Of a DNA stretch of 64,000 nucleotides, positions 27,150 to 35,571 are shown piece after piece. The position numbers and the translations under genes were made by a program. A model generated the notes under the pieces. That model was not told where the DNA came from. It was given only the letters and a program-made list of their open reading frames with translations, and did no database searches. Source of the DNA: Romeriopsis sp046049545 (lineage in GTDB: Bacteria > Cyanobacteriota > Cyanobacteriia > Leptolyngbyales > Leptolyngbyaceae). The DNA lies in contig JBJORF010000007.1 in NCBI GenBank assembly GCA_046049545.1, forward strand, positions 13,500-77,499, in the 5' to 3' direction. Numbering within the stretch: the first letter of the stretch is position 1; each line of letters opens with the position of its first letter.

Positions 27150-27572
27150 ATGACCGCCACCGCCCTCCCCGAAGCCCTCGAAAAAATCGTCAAACGGCTG
27201 CAAAACACCAGCGACCCGAAACAAAAATACGAACGGTTAATTTGGTTTGCCAAAAAGCTGCCCGAATTTCCCGAAGCCGATAAAACCCCCGAAAACAAAG
27301 TCTCCGGCTGCACCTCCCAAGTCTTCATCACCGCCGCACTCGACAGCGATCGGGTCAAGTTTTCCGGCGACTCCGACTCCCAATTAGTCAAAGGCCTCGT
27401 CGCCATCTTAGTTGAAGGCTTAAACGGACAACCCCCCGCCACCATCCTCAGCCTCACCCCCGACTTCATCCAAGACACCGGACTTAACGTTAGCCTCACC
27501 CCATCGCGGGTCAACGGCTTCTACAACATCTTCAAAATGATGCAACAAAAAACCCTACTGCTCGGGCAATAG
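27150..27572 (+). CDS. sufE: SufE sulfur-acceptor protein
   Basis: SufE takes persulfide sulfur from the cysteine desulfurase SufS and passes it to the SufBCD scaffold for Fe-S cluster assembly. The 140-residue length is normal. The active cysteine is Cys54 in VSGCTSQV; the preceding YERLIWFAKKLPEFP and following SLTPSRVNGFYNIFKMM fit the family. It is not next to other suf genes here. It converges on glmM, 29 bp away. Confidence 0.95.
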   Translation: MTATALPEALEKIVKRLQNTSDPKQKYERLIWFAKKLPEFPEADKTPENKVSGCTSQVFITAALDSDRVKFSGDSDSQLVKGLVAILVEGLNGQPPATILSLTPDFIQDTGLNVSLTPSRVNGFYNIFKMMQQKTLLLGQ

Positions 27573-27601
27573 GGCCATCAAATGGGATAACCAGACGGGG
27601 A

Positions 27602-29002
27602 TTACGCCAAATTCGCCTGCACTACCTCCACCAGCATCGCCGTCCAAGTCTCCACCAACTCCGCTGTCTCCGCTTCCACCATTACCCGAATCAACGGCTC
27701 CGTCCCCGAAGCCCGCACCAGCACCCGACCCCGATCGCCCATCGCCGCCTCCGCCTTGGCGATCGCTTCTTGAAGCAACTGACATTCCTGCCACTGCAAC
27801 CGCCGCGTGCGATCCTCCACCCGCACATTCCGCAAAATCTGCGGATAGGTCTTGAAGCTGCCATCCACCAAGGTCGCCAAACAGCCGCCGTTCCGCTGAA
27901 TCAGCAACGCCAAATGTAGCGCCGTCATCAATCCATCGCCGCTCACACCATAGTGCGGACAGAGGATATGGCCCGACTGCTCACCGCCCAGGGTCGCCCC
28001 CAGACTCACCATCGCCGCATGGACATACTGGTCGCCCACCGAAGCCCGCACCAGCTTCCCCCCGATCGCGTTCCAAGCCCGCTCAAAGCCCAGATTCGAC
28101 ATCACCGTGGCGACGATCGTCTTCTCCGGTAACTGACCCGCCTCCAGCAATTGCTTGCCCCACAGATAGAGAATGTAGTCGCCATCAACCGTCCGGCCCT
28201 GCGCGTCAACTGCCAGCACCCGATCGGCATCGCCGTCAAACGCAAAGCCCACCACCGCACCATGCTCCGCCACCGCCGCACGCAACTGCTGCAAATGCGT
28301 TGAACCACAATTCACATTAATCCGATCGCCATCTGGCTTCTCGTTCAGCGCGATCACCGTCGCGCCGAGCTGCTCAAAGGTCGCCGTCGCCGTCCGCGTC
28401 GCCGCCCCAAAAGCAAGATCCAAAACCACCTTCAAGCCCTTCAACGGCTGCGCCTGCGTCGCCGTCAACGGTTGCGTCAGTGCCGTCAAATAGGATTCGA
28501 TCAGATCCGGCCGATCGTAGTGCTGCCCCCAACGCGCGATCGGATGGGCCGCCACCTTCCCCCGCAAGGCATCTTCGATCGCCTGCTGCAATTCCGGTGC
28601 GAGCTTACTGCCATTCGCCCCAAAAAACTTGATCCCGTTATCTTCCGGCGGATTGTGGCTAGCGGAAATCATCACACCGCCGATCGCCGCACTCTGCTGC
28701 GCTAGCGTCGCCACCACCGGAGTCGGACACATGCCCAAATCCCACACATCAATCCCCGCCGCCGTCAGCCCGGCACTCAGGGCATTGCCCAGCATCGTCC
28801 CGGAATTGCGCGAATCTCGCCCCAAAACGATCGCTTGACCCGCCTCGGCCAGCACTTGCCCGGCCCAGTAGCCCACCTGCATCGCCAGCGGTGCCGTCAA
28901 CAGATCCCCGGCTTTCCCACGAATCCCATCGGTACCAAACAACTTCGATTCGGGAAGCTCAACCTGGCCCCAAGTGGATTGGGGGATCTGAACTGACGGC
29001 AT
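27602..29002 (-). CDS. glmM: phosphoglucosamine mutase
   Basis: GlmM converts glucosamine-6-phosphate to glucosamine-1-phosphate on the way to UDP-GlcNAc, the precursor of peptidoglycan. The 466-residue protein has FGTDGIRG near the start, the phosphoserine loop ISASHNP (Ser115), the metal-binding DGDADR and the phosphate-binding RASGTEPLIRVMVE. ATG at 29002 has AGGAG just upstream, so the ATG five codons earlier was not used. Confidence 0.97.
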   Translation of the reverse strand: MPSVQIPQSTWGQVELPESKLFGTDGIRGKAGDLLTAPLAMQVGYWAGQVLAEAGQAIVLGRDSRNSGTMLGNALSAGLTAAGIDVWDLGMCPTPVVATLAQQSAAIGGVMISASHNPPEDNGIKFFGANGSKLAPELQQAIEDALRGKVAAHPIARWGQHYDRPDLIESYLTALTQPLTATQAQPLKGLKVVLDLAFGAATRTATATFEQLGATVIALNEKPDGDRINVNCGSTHLQQLRAAVAEHGAVVGFAFDGDADRVLAVDAQGRTVDGDYILYLWGKQLLEAGQLPEKTIVATVMSNLGFERAWNAIGGKLVRASVGDQYVHAAMVSLGATLGGEQSGHILCPHYGVSGDGLMTALHLALLIQRNGGCLATLVDGSFKTYPQILRNVRVEDRTRRLQWQECQLLQEAIAKAEAAMGDRGRVLVRASGTEPLIRVMVEAETAELVETWTAMLVEVVQANLA

Positions 29003-29092
29003 ATGATTTCTCCTCAAGCACCAGTACGAGATTCAATAACAATTCGCCTTGATCCTGTCACGGGATGTTACCGCTGACAAGGCAATCACGAC

Positions 29093-29392
29093 CTACTTCA
29101 ACAACGCTTCAAACTGTTCCCAACTGAGATTGCGCTGGATGTATTGTGGATCGTTGGGGTTGTACGGGCTGTGCAGCCGATCGATATATTGCACCGCCGC
29201 ATTATCGGGCACAACGGGCACATCCGGATCAAACGCCGTCGGACACATCAGAGAGCTGGAAAACCCCTTAAAAATCGCCACCTGATCCGGTTCCCCAGCC
29301 GTCTCTAGGGAAACCAACAACACCTCCTCTGGGTGCTGCAAACTGTACTGCTCCAAACGCTTGCCGATCGCCACGGTCATCACTGCATCCAT
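29093..29392 (-). CDS. conserved cyanobacterial hypothetical protein
   Basis: A 99-residue soluble protein I recall as conserved among cyanobacteria, but I cannot name a function. Recognisable stretches are YSLQHPEEVLLVSLETAGE, FKGFSSSLMCPTAFDPDVPV and RLHSPYNPNDPQYIQ. No signal peptide or membrane segment. It lies downstream of the DUF3177 gene on the same strand, separated by a 121-bp spacer with repeats. A second ATG four codons in is an alternative start. Confidence 0.75.
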   Translation of the reverse strand: MDAVMTVAIGKRLEQYSLQHPEEVLLVSLETAGEPDQVAIFKGFSSSLMCPTAFDPDVPVVPDNAAVQYIDRLHSPYNPNDPQYIQRNLSWEQFEALLK

Positions 29393-29426
29393 TTCAGTCA
29401 GGGCAATATCGTTGGTTTTGAAAATG

Positions 29427-29506
29427 TGTTTGCGAGCAGATTGTTTGCGAGCAATGTATTCGCAAACAAAGTAGTATTCGCAAACAAAGTAGTATTCGCA
29501 AACAAA
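29427..29506. repeat. cluster of direct and inverted TGTTTGCGA motifs
   Basis: Two copies of TGTTTGCGA (29427-29435 and within 29441-29450) are followed by three inverted copies TCGCAAACA in an 18-bp tandem array (unit GTAGTATTCGCAAACAAA at 29471-29488 and 29489-29506, with a degenerate first unit). TTGTTTGCGA at 29441-29450 pairs exactly with TCGCAAACAA at 29460-29469 across 9 nt. Two other inverted copies could compete for the same pairing. Confidence 0.85.
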
Positions 29507-29513
29507 GCTGAAC

Positions 29514-30116
29514 CTAAGGCATCAACGCAGTACGCTTTACCTTACCCATACGGAAGAAGACAAAATAGCTAAATACTAAACCGTAAACAATCAAACCAAT
29601 GATTCCGAGCGTACCCAGGAACCAAGGCTTCGTCGAATTATGAATGATTTCACGGAAACCCCAGGGTGGCTGCAACCACAGACTACAGGTCGCATCATCC
29701 TTCAGCGCCGCCTGCGCCGTGAACGCACAACGCAACACTGATAGCTGGAAAATCGCCCCGATCGCGCAATAGGCGGTCATCGCCCAGCGCCAAGAAGTCA
29801 GCAGCAGTTTTAAGCTGGTATTTGGGAGATCCCGAATCTCATCATTGATATCAACCCAGAACCACAAACTCGCCGGAATCAACAGCAACGCCAACCAACC
29901 GGACAGGAACCCGATCGGCAATGCGCCAATCAACAGGTAGACCGTAATACCTAATAGGCTCGCTACCCGCCAATAGATTTGCATCAACTTATAGATGCCA
30001 TCCGACTGCTTCAGGAACGACCAAGTCAGCAGAACCAAAGGCACCACCACTGCGAAAACCACAGCTAGGCGAAAATTAGTCCAAACTGCCGTCGCCATCC
30101 AAGGAGAAACTTGCAT
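29514..30116 (-). CDS. DUF3177 membrane protein
   Basis: A 200-residue membrane protein with about five hydrophobic segments. The stretch IYWRVASLLGITVYLLIGAL followed by a conserved WFWVDINDEIRDL identifies the cyanobacterial DUF3177 family. Function unknown. Transcribed leftward, with the conserved hypothetical gene at 29093-29392 downstream. Confidence 0.85.
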   Translation of the reverse strand: MQVSPWMATAVWTNFRLAVVFAVVVPLVLLTWSFLKQSDGIYKLMQIYWRVASLLGITVYLLIGALPIGFLSGWLALLLIPASLWFWVDINDEIRDLPNTSLKLLLTSWRWAMTAYCAIGAIFQLSVLRCAFTAQAALKDDATCSLWLQPPWGFREIIHNSTKPWFLGTLGIIGLIVYGLVFSYFVFFRMGKVKRTALMP

Positions 30117-30210
30117 GCAAAATTGCCGCGATTCACGCGCTCATCTTAGATTAATCCGCTTCATACGATAGCACTTGAACAGCGTCCTGAACGACAGCCT
30201 TTACGATCGC

Positions 30211-30269
30211 CAACCCACCCCCGAAACCGCTAACCCACCCCCGAAACCGCCTCCCACAAACGAAACCGC
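30211..30269. repeat. tandem repeat, 2 x 20 bp plus a degenerate third unit
   Basis: Units at 30211-30230 and 30231-30250 share AACCCACCCCCGAAACCGC; a diverged third unit (CTCCCACAAACGAAACCGC) follows. It lies between cp12 and the DUF3177 gene. Confidence 0.88.
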
Positions 30270-30371
30270 CTAGCTAACTGACTCATACCCCGAACATTAA
30301 GTTCGAGCAGCGTCGTCAACCAAGCGGCTTCCGGAGGAATCTAACCCTCAAAAAACTAATTCAAAGCGGAT

Positions 30372-30605
30372 CTAGTCTTCATAAATCCGGCATTCAACCG
30401 CATCCGGATTGTCACTACAATAGTTCTGGAAGTTAGTCGGGGCGGGAGTTTGGCTTTGGTGAGCCGCTTCCGCTTGCAATTCTTCAACCGCATCCCAAGC
30501 CGCTGCACATTCAGCCGAATCCGCGCCATGGGCATCACAAACTGCACGTGCACTGGCACGCTCTGCTTCAATCTTCTCTTGGATGTTGGAAAGAGTAGTT
30601 GTCAT
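30372..30605 (-). CDS. cp12: CP12, redox regulator of the Calvin cycle
   Basis: CP12 is a small, partly disordered protein that in the dark joins GAPDH and phosphoribulokinase into an inactive complex, controlled by thioredoxin. All four regulatory cysteines are present: Cys23 and Cys33 for the N-terminal loop, Cys63 and Cys72 for the C-terminal loop. The core AWDAVEEL (36-43) and the GAPDH-binding tail YCSDNPDAVECRIYED are intact. Length 77 residues is standard. It stands alone. Confidence 0.97.
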   Translation of the reverse strand: MTTTLSNIQEKIEAERASARAVCDAHGADSAECAAAWDAVEELQAEAAHQSQTPAPTNFQNYCSDNPDAVECRIYED

Positions 30606-30983
30606 TGGGTTTAAGCTCCATCACTCTCGATATGCTTCTCATGCTAACGCGCTTTCCAAGGTTCGGCTAGGAACTGCAATGGAGTCTTAACCGAACTCGG
30701 GGGTAACGAATCTCTTGCATAGAGATAAATCGATGAATCTATCCCCGATCGCCCTGAAATCAAGCCGATCGGGCATTTTTTCTCGAACGGCCATTAATTA
30801 CTACGCCTCAGGGGATTGAGCCGTTGGGGTCAATGCCATGTCGCTCGCTCGGGGCCAGGGCGACTCTGCTGTGAATTGTTGCAGCAAGTCTCGCCACCTC
30901 CCAAATTGACCTAAACTAAGAGCGTGCAAACCCAACCTTGACATCCCAAAGCCCCAAATTTTAAAGCCCCAAATTTTTAGGTC
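30606..30983. other. intergenic region between cp12 and FIST gene
   Basis: This 378-bp region carries the divergent promoters of cp12 and the second FIST gene. It also has inverted pairs GTTCGG/CCGAAC (30661-30696) and ATCTCT/AGAGAT (30710-30726), a rightward terminator at 30744-30781 with no upstream rightward gene, and a 15-bp duplication (AAAGCCCCAAATTTT) at 30948-30977. Confidence 0.55.
30744..30781 (+). terminator. orphan rightward terminator-like hairpin
   Basis: CCCGATCG pairs with CGATCGGG and is followed by CA and six T residues. No coding gene on this strand lies upstream within this region, so it could end a small RNA or an antisense transcript starting near the cp12 promoter. Confidence 0.55.
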
Positions 30984-32225
30984 ATGTCCGAAGCAATGCA
31001 ATGGTCAAGTGTGATTTCCAAGCAGCCCTCTTTGGAAGCGGCAATTAGTGAACTTGTCGATCGGGCAAATGCGGGATTGACCGCACCGCCGACGGTGGGG
31101 TTTCTGTTTGTGTCTTCGGCCTTTGCCAGCGAATATCCGCGCGTGATGCCCTTGATGCGGCGGCATTTTCCCGAGTTGCCGATCGTCGGCTGCGGCGGGG
31201 CGGGAATTATCGGTACTGACCCCCAGGGCCTCATTCAAGAAATCGAGGACGATATTGTCGTTAGTCTGACCCTGGCGGTGCTGCCACAGGTCACAGTGCG
31301 TACATTCCACATCGAAACCGATACCTTACCGGATCTCGACGGGTCACCCAAGGCTTGGGTGGATTTAGTCGGGGTGGCCCCGGAGCAGGATCCGCAGTTC
31401 ATCGTCTTCGTCGATCCGATGACCGACAACATCACGGATTTTCTCGCGGGCTTGGACTACGCTTATCCGGGAATGCCGAAGGTCGGGGGATTAGCCAGTG
31501 CCGGGTTCGGCTCGAATCGCAGTGGGCTATTTTGCGGCGATCGGTTCTATCGATCAGGGGCGGTCGGCATGGCCCTCAGCGGCGACATTGTGCTCGAAAC
31601 GATCGTCGCCCAGGGTTGCCGCCCGGTGGGCTCACCCTATTGGATCACCGAGAGCGAACGCAATGTGATCTTAGGACTGCGGGCCGATGGCGACCCCGAT
31701 GCCTCCGATAAACCACCGCTCGAAATGCTGCGGGACATGGTGGCTGACCTCGAAGAAAGCGACCAAGAACTGGCCCGCGACGCACTCTTCGTCGGCATCG
31801 CCCAAAATGCCTTCAAACAAACCCTCGAACCCGGCGACTTCTTGGTGCGGAATTTACTCGGATTCGATCCACGTCAGGGCGCTTTGGCGATCGGCGATCG
31901 GGTACGGACTGGACAACGGATCCAGTTCCATCTGCGCGATGCCGCCACCTCCGCTGAAGATCTCGCCGTGCTGATGCGCCGCTACCGCAAAGCTACCTGC
32001 GAGCAGCCAAACCCGATCGGGGCCTTTATGTTTTCTTGCTTAGGCCGAGGCAAAGGCCTGTACGGGGAAGAAAATTTTGACTCCGGCATTTTTGCGGAGC
32101 ATGTATCAGTGCCCCTCGCTGGGTTTTTCTGCAACGGTGAAATCGGCCCCGTCGAAGGCAACACGTTCCTCCATGGCTACACCTCGGTATTCGGGATTCT
32201 GCGGGCGAAGCAATCACCGTTCTAG
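30984..32225 (+). CDS. FIST domain protein (second copy, no kinase partner)
   Basis: A 413-residue soluble FIST plus FIST_C protein. The N-terminal domain has FLFVSSAFASEYPRVMPLM and LPIVGCGGAGIIG; the middle has FVDPMTDNITDFLAGLDYAY and KVGGLASAGFGSNRSGLF. The C-terminal FIST_C domain has FMFSCLGRGKGLYGEENFDS and the closing GFFCNGEIGPV. It differs clearly from the FIST protein at 16327-17481. No kinase or regulator gene adjoins it. The start ATG has only a weak AGG upstream. Confidence 0.9.
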   Translation: MSEAMQWSSVISKQPSLEAAISELVDRANAGLTAPPTVGFLFVSSAFASEYPRVMPLMRRHFPELPIVGCGGAGIIGTDPQGLIQEIEDDIVVSLTLAVLPQVTVRTFHIETDTLPDLDGSPKAWVDLVGVAPEQDPQFIVFVDPMTDNITDFLAGLDYAYPGMPKVGGLASAGFGSNRSGLFCGDRFYRSGAVGMALSGDIVLETIVAQGCRPVGSPYWITESERNVILGLRADGDPDASDKPPLEMLRDMVADLEESDQELARDALFVGIAQNAFKQTLEPGDFLVRNLLGFDPRQGALAIGDRVRTGQRIQFHLRDAATSAEDLAVLMRRYRKATCEQPNPIGAFMFSCLGRGKGLYGEENFDSGIFAEHVSVPLAGFFCNGEIGPVEGNTFLHGYTSVFGILRAKQSPF

Positions 32226-32252
32226 GCACCGCACCAAGTCGCAGCGCCGCAC

Positions 32253-32705
32253 CTAAGCCAGGGTAATCTTGCCTTGAAAATAGTCATCCAGCTGCTGACG
32301 ATGATCATGGGACATTCGCCCCGGTGGCATTGCGTCGGGATGGAAGGCTTGAACATCGAGGGTTTCCATCGGGTCAATCTGAATTTCGCCGATCGCATCA
32401 ACTTCAACGACGACACAAATGGAATGAATCCGAGGGTCGCGATCGAAGCTGGAATACACCCCCACCAAGCGGCGAATCTGAGTCACTTGCAGCCCCGTTT
32501 CCTCAAACAATTCCCGCCGCACCACCGTCGCAATATCTTCCCCCCAGTCCACCATGCCCCCTGGCAAGCCCCACAGGCCATTATCTCGCCGTTGCGTGAG
32601 CACAATCCGGCCATCCGGCAAACGGGCAATGACACTCGTCCCAGTGACCGGGTGGCGGAAGATAATGCCAAGCGCAGATTTTGCAAAGTACCAGAGACGA
32701 CGCAT
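32253..32705 (-). CDS. Nudix hydrolase
   Basis: A 150-residue Nudix enzyme that would hydrolyse a nucleoside diphosphate linked to another moiety. The complete Nudix box spans residues 50-72 (G50, E56, R64-E65, E68-E69, G71). The N-terminal sequence GTSVIARLPDGRIVLTQRRD is typical. Substrate unknown. It converges on the FIST gene and lies downstream of the peroxiredoxin gene on the same strand, 63 bp away. Confidence 0.93.
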   Translation of the reverse strand: MRRLWYFAKSALGIIFRHPVTGTSVIARLPDGRIVLTQRRDNGLWGLPGGMVDWGEDIATVVRRELFEETGLQVTQIRRLVGVYSSFDRDPRIHSICVVVEVDAIGEIQIDPMETLDVQAFHPDAMPPGRMSHDHRQQLDDYFQGKITLA

Positions 32706-32768
32706 GGGCGATTCGAGGGGATTGCCCCCAGGTCAGCGAAGATTTGTGCTGGTATGGTAACAAACAAA

Positions 32769-33227
32769 CTACGGAATATCTTGGAGAACTGCCTCGGGGT
32801 GGGTTTCGGGCTTGACCTTGAGATAGATCTTGGCGATTTTGCCGTCGGGGTCGATCAGGAAAGTATTGCGGGTGATGCCCATGTATTCCTTGCCCATGAA
32901 CTTCTTCAGGCCATAGCTTTCGTAGGCCGTAGACAGTTCGGTATCCGCATCCACCAGCAGCGAAAACGGCAAATTGAATTTATCGATAAATTTGACGTGA
33001 TCCTTAGCGCTGTTGAGGCTGACCCCCAGAATCACCGCATTCTTTGCTTCAAATTCGGCAAAATTATCCCGAAACGCACAGGCTTCTTTATTACAACCCG
33101 GCGTATTGTCCTTGGGATAGAAGTACAGCACCACCCATTTCCCCTTCAAGGCACTCAGAGAGACCGTCTCTCCCTTTTCGTTTAGAACCGCAAACTCGGG
33201 AGCCTTATCACCAACTTTCAAAGCCAT
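32769..33227 (-). CDS. bcp: peroxiredoxin, Bcp/PrxQ type
   Basis: A thiol peroxidase that reduces hydrogen and organic peroxides with thioredoxin. The 152-residue protein has the peroxidatic Cys45 in YPKDNTPGC and the resolving Cys50 five residues on (CNKEAC), the PrxQ pattern. ATG at 33227 gives the family N-terminus MALKVGDKAPEF; the longer open frame upstream is not conserved-looking. A partner thioredoxin is not in the window. Confidence 0.93.
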   Translation of the reverse strand: MALKVGDKAPEFAVLNEKGETVSLSALKGKWVVLYFYPKDNTPGCNKEACAFRDNFAEFEAKNAVILGVSLNSAKDHVKFIDKFNLPFSLLVDADTELSTAYESYGLKKFMGKEYMGITRNTFLIDPDGKIAKIYLKVKPETHPEAVLQDIP

Positions 33228-33339
33228 CGTTGCATTCACCTGAATCAGTTCATCAAAGGAAATATCGTCGCCGTAATCTAGCACGAATTGGTCGATACAA
33301 TGAGATCCAAGACATCTCACTGGGGGCCAAGAAGACGCT

Positions 33340-33636
33340 ATGACCAATCGAGAATTGACCAATCGAGAATTATTAGTTCAGGCAGTAGAGTCTTTACCCG
33401 AGCGAACCGTCGATCAGCTTTTAACCTGGGTCAATCAAATCCCTCATGAACCAACGATCCCGGCGGCCCAACCCGCCTTAGACCTGCCCGAAATCAAACA
33501 CAATCCACAAGCAACGCCGATATGGGAGTTAGCCGCACGTGCCACCGCAGAGTTGTCAGAGCAAGACTGGCAACAGTTGCCCGCAGACTTAGCCAGCAAC
33601 TTTGATGCTTATCAACAGAGCCGGCACGAGTGCTGA
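33340..33636 (+). CDS. VapB-like antitoxin (partner toxin broken)
   Basis: A 98-residue acidic protein of the type that precedes PIN-domain toxins in cyanobacteria. Recognisable are LLVQAVESLPERTVDQLLTW and ATPIWELAARATAELSEQDW followed by QQLPADLASNFDAYQQ. The N-terminus contains a duplicated TNREL pentapeptide made by a 15-bp tandem repeat (33342-33371). It overlaps the toxin remnant by 32 bp. Assignment rests on the partner's sequence and general resemblance. Confidence 0.65.
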   Translation: MTNRELTNRELLVQAVESLPERTVDQLLTWVNQIPHEPTIPAAQPALDLPEIKHNPQATPIWELAARATAELSEQDWQQLPADLASNFDAYQQSRHEC

Positions 33637-33808
33637 ACTATTCGCGCGTTCATTAGAACTCTATGAGCAGCGACTTGATAAGGATTGGAGTCAAACGGAC
33701 TGCGCCTCTTTCCTGATCATGCAACAGTATCAAATCGCTGAAGCACTCGCCTACGACAAGCACTTCGAGCAAGCTGGATTTATCGCCTTAATGCGATCGC
33801 AGGCCTAA
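33605..33808 (+). pseudogene. truncated PIN-domain (VapC-like) toxin
   Basis: The 67-codon frame encodes only the C-terminal third of a PIN nuclease: LYEQRLDKDWSQTDCASFLI with the conserved Asp-Cys pair, then IAEALAYDKHFEQAGF. The first metal-binding aspartates of a PIN domain should lie about 75 residues upstream and are absent, which fits an internal deletion just after the start codon. It should be inactive. Its stop overlaps the argH stop by 3 bp. Confidence 0.75.
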
Positions 33809-35211
33809 TCCAACCGCCCCTGTGCCCGCGCTAGAGCTTCCCGTACTTGCTCAAAGCCCGTCCCGCCATAGCTATTCCGGGCAGCCACCACCTGACGCGG
33901 CGCGATCGCTTCATAGATATCGGCTTCAAACGCCGGATGCAACGCTTGCCATTCTTCCAGGGTCAAATCCAACAAGAGCTTATTCGCCGCCAGTGATGTC
34001 CGCACGACTTTCCCCACTAAGTTGTAAGCCTCGCGGAACGGTACGCCCTTCGTTGCGAGATAATCCGCCACATCCGTCGCATTCGAAAAGTCCTCGGCCA
34101 CGGCAGCAGCCAAGCGCGGCGGCTGGAACTGCAAGCCCTCGTTGAACAAAATCGTCATCGCCTCCAAGCAGGCTTTGACCGTATTCACCGCATCAAACAA
34201 GCCCTCTTTGTCTTCCTGAAAGTCCTTGTTATAGGCCAGGGGCAATCCCTTAATCACCACCAGCATCGCCTGCAAATGCCCAAACACGCGACCCGTCTTG
34301 CCCCGCACCAGCTCCGGCACGTCGGGATTTTTCTTCTGGGGCATGATGCTCGACCCCGTGGCACAGGCATCGGTCAAGGTGACAAACCGAAATTCCTGGG
34401 AAGCCCAGAAGATTACTTCCTCCGACAGTCGGCTCAAATGCGCCATGATCAGACTGGCAGCGGCGAGAAATTCCACCACAAAGTCCCGATCGCTGACCGC
34501 ATCCAAACTGTTGCCATACACCTGATCGAAGCCTAGCAATTCCGCACTGTAATGCCGATCGATCGGAAACGTCGTCCCCGCCAGCGCCCCCGCCCCCAAG
34601 GGCAAAATATTCACGCGCTTGACCACATCCCCGAGCCGCTCCCAGTCGCGCTCCGCCATTTCCACATAGGCCAGCAAATGATGGGCCAAACTGATCGGCT
34701 GCGCCCGTTGCAGATGCGTGTAGCCCGGAATCAGGGTTTCGACATGATTCGATGCATGGCCGAGCAAGGCTTTTTGGTATTCGCGCAACGCCGATCGCAG
34801 CTGCATAATCTGATCGCGCAAATACAGGCGAGTATCGGTGCCCACTTGATCATTGCGCGATCGGGCGGTGTGCAGCTTTTTACCGACATCACCGACGATT
34901 GTGGTGAGCCGCTTTTCCACCGCAAAGTGGACATCTTCATCGTCGATCGTTGGCTGGAAATCACCCGATCGATACTCATTCCGAATCTGCTCTAAGCCTT
35001 CTACCAGCGTTTTGGCTTCCGCATCACTGATAATTCCTTGCTTCGCCAGCATCCGCGCATGGGCCTGGGAACCCGTCAAGTCATATTCAATTAACGCAAT
35101 GTCAAAACCAATACTGGCGTTAAACGCCACGATCGCAGGGTGAAGTGTCCCTTCAAATCGTTGGCTCCAGGTAGCAGACAAACCAGTGGAAGAATTAGCT
35201 GCGCCAGTCAT
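33805..35211 (-). CDS. argH: argininosuccinate lyase
   Basis: Last enzyme of arginine synthesis, splitting argininosuccinate into arginine and fumarate. The 468-residue protein carries TARSRNDQ (115-122), the catalytic His166 in YTHLQRAQP and the fumarase-superfamily signature GSSIMPQKKNP (286-296). Start and length are normal. It is transcribed leftward alone; argD lies about 7 kb away. Confidence 0.97.
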   Translation of the reverse strand: MTGAANSSTGLSATWSQRFEGTLHPAIVAFNASIGFDIALIEYDLTGSQAHARMLAKQGIISDAEAKTLVEGLEQIRNEYRSGDFQPTIDDEDVHFAVEKRLTTIVGDVGKKLHTARSRNDQVGTDTRLYLRDQIMQLRSALREYQKALLGHASNHVETLIPGYTHLQRAQPISLAHHLLAYVEMAERDWERLGDVVKRVNILPLGAGALAGTTFPIDRHYSAELLGFDQVYGNSLDAVSDRDFVVEFLAAASLIMAHLSRLSEEVIFWASQEFRFVTLTDACATGSSIMPQKKNPDVPELVRGKTGRVFGHLQAMLVVIKGLPLAYNKDFQEDKEGLFDAVNTVKACLEAMTILFNEGLQFQPPRLAAAVAEDFSNATDVADYLATKGVPFREAYNLVGKVVRTSLAANKLLLDLTLEEWQALHPAFEADIYEAIAPRQVVAARNSYGGTGFEQVREALARAQGRLD

Positions 35212-35571
35212 GGGTTTGGATCGGTTATGCGGTGATGGCCATTAGGCAGTATAAGGCTCCGGGGACAGGTTCGATCGAAGCCCAACACCCTATCCCCAAA
35301 ATCCATACTTCACAAGCAATCAGGCATTAACCCAGCAATTCCAAATTCCAAGTGATCCATTGGTGATCGGGATTAAAGGGCGACGTTGCGCAGATTGAGG
35401 GCGCGGAAAACGCGCCCGTACGGGAGGGATCGGTCATCGCCCCATCCCATCCATGCCGTGGTCAGTGATCCGTAGGGGCGTGCATCCCACGCCCCTAGCC
35501 TACGCCAAACCACGATCACCCCCATCATCCCACCCGATCGCTGCAATCCGTTGAATTTGGAATTGCTAGCA
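35212..35571. other. intergenic region with GC-rich hairpins
   Basis: A 360-bp region upstream of argH. It has a 7-bp hairpin GGGCGCG-GAAAA-CGCGCCC at 35399-35417 and a 10-bp hairpin at 35473-35497. No gene was seen. Confidence 0.5.
35473..35497. repeat. intergenic palindrome TAGGGGCGTG...CACGCCCCTA
   Basis: A perfect 10-bp stem with a 5-nt loop, embedded in the phrase CGTAGGGGCGTGCATCCCACG. Similar phrases are familiar as dispersed repeats in cyanobacterial genomes. Confidence 0.65.

Noticed and set aside
29441..29506. Possible CRISPR-like array at the TTTGCGA repeats
   Set aside because: Units are 18 bp and directly adjacent, with no spacers, so this is a tandem repeat.
33602..33808. Short PIN-like frame as a complete gene
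   Set aside because: It lacks the N-terminal metal-binding half of the PIN domain, so it was called a pseudogene.
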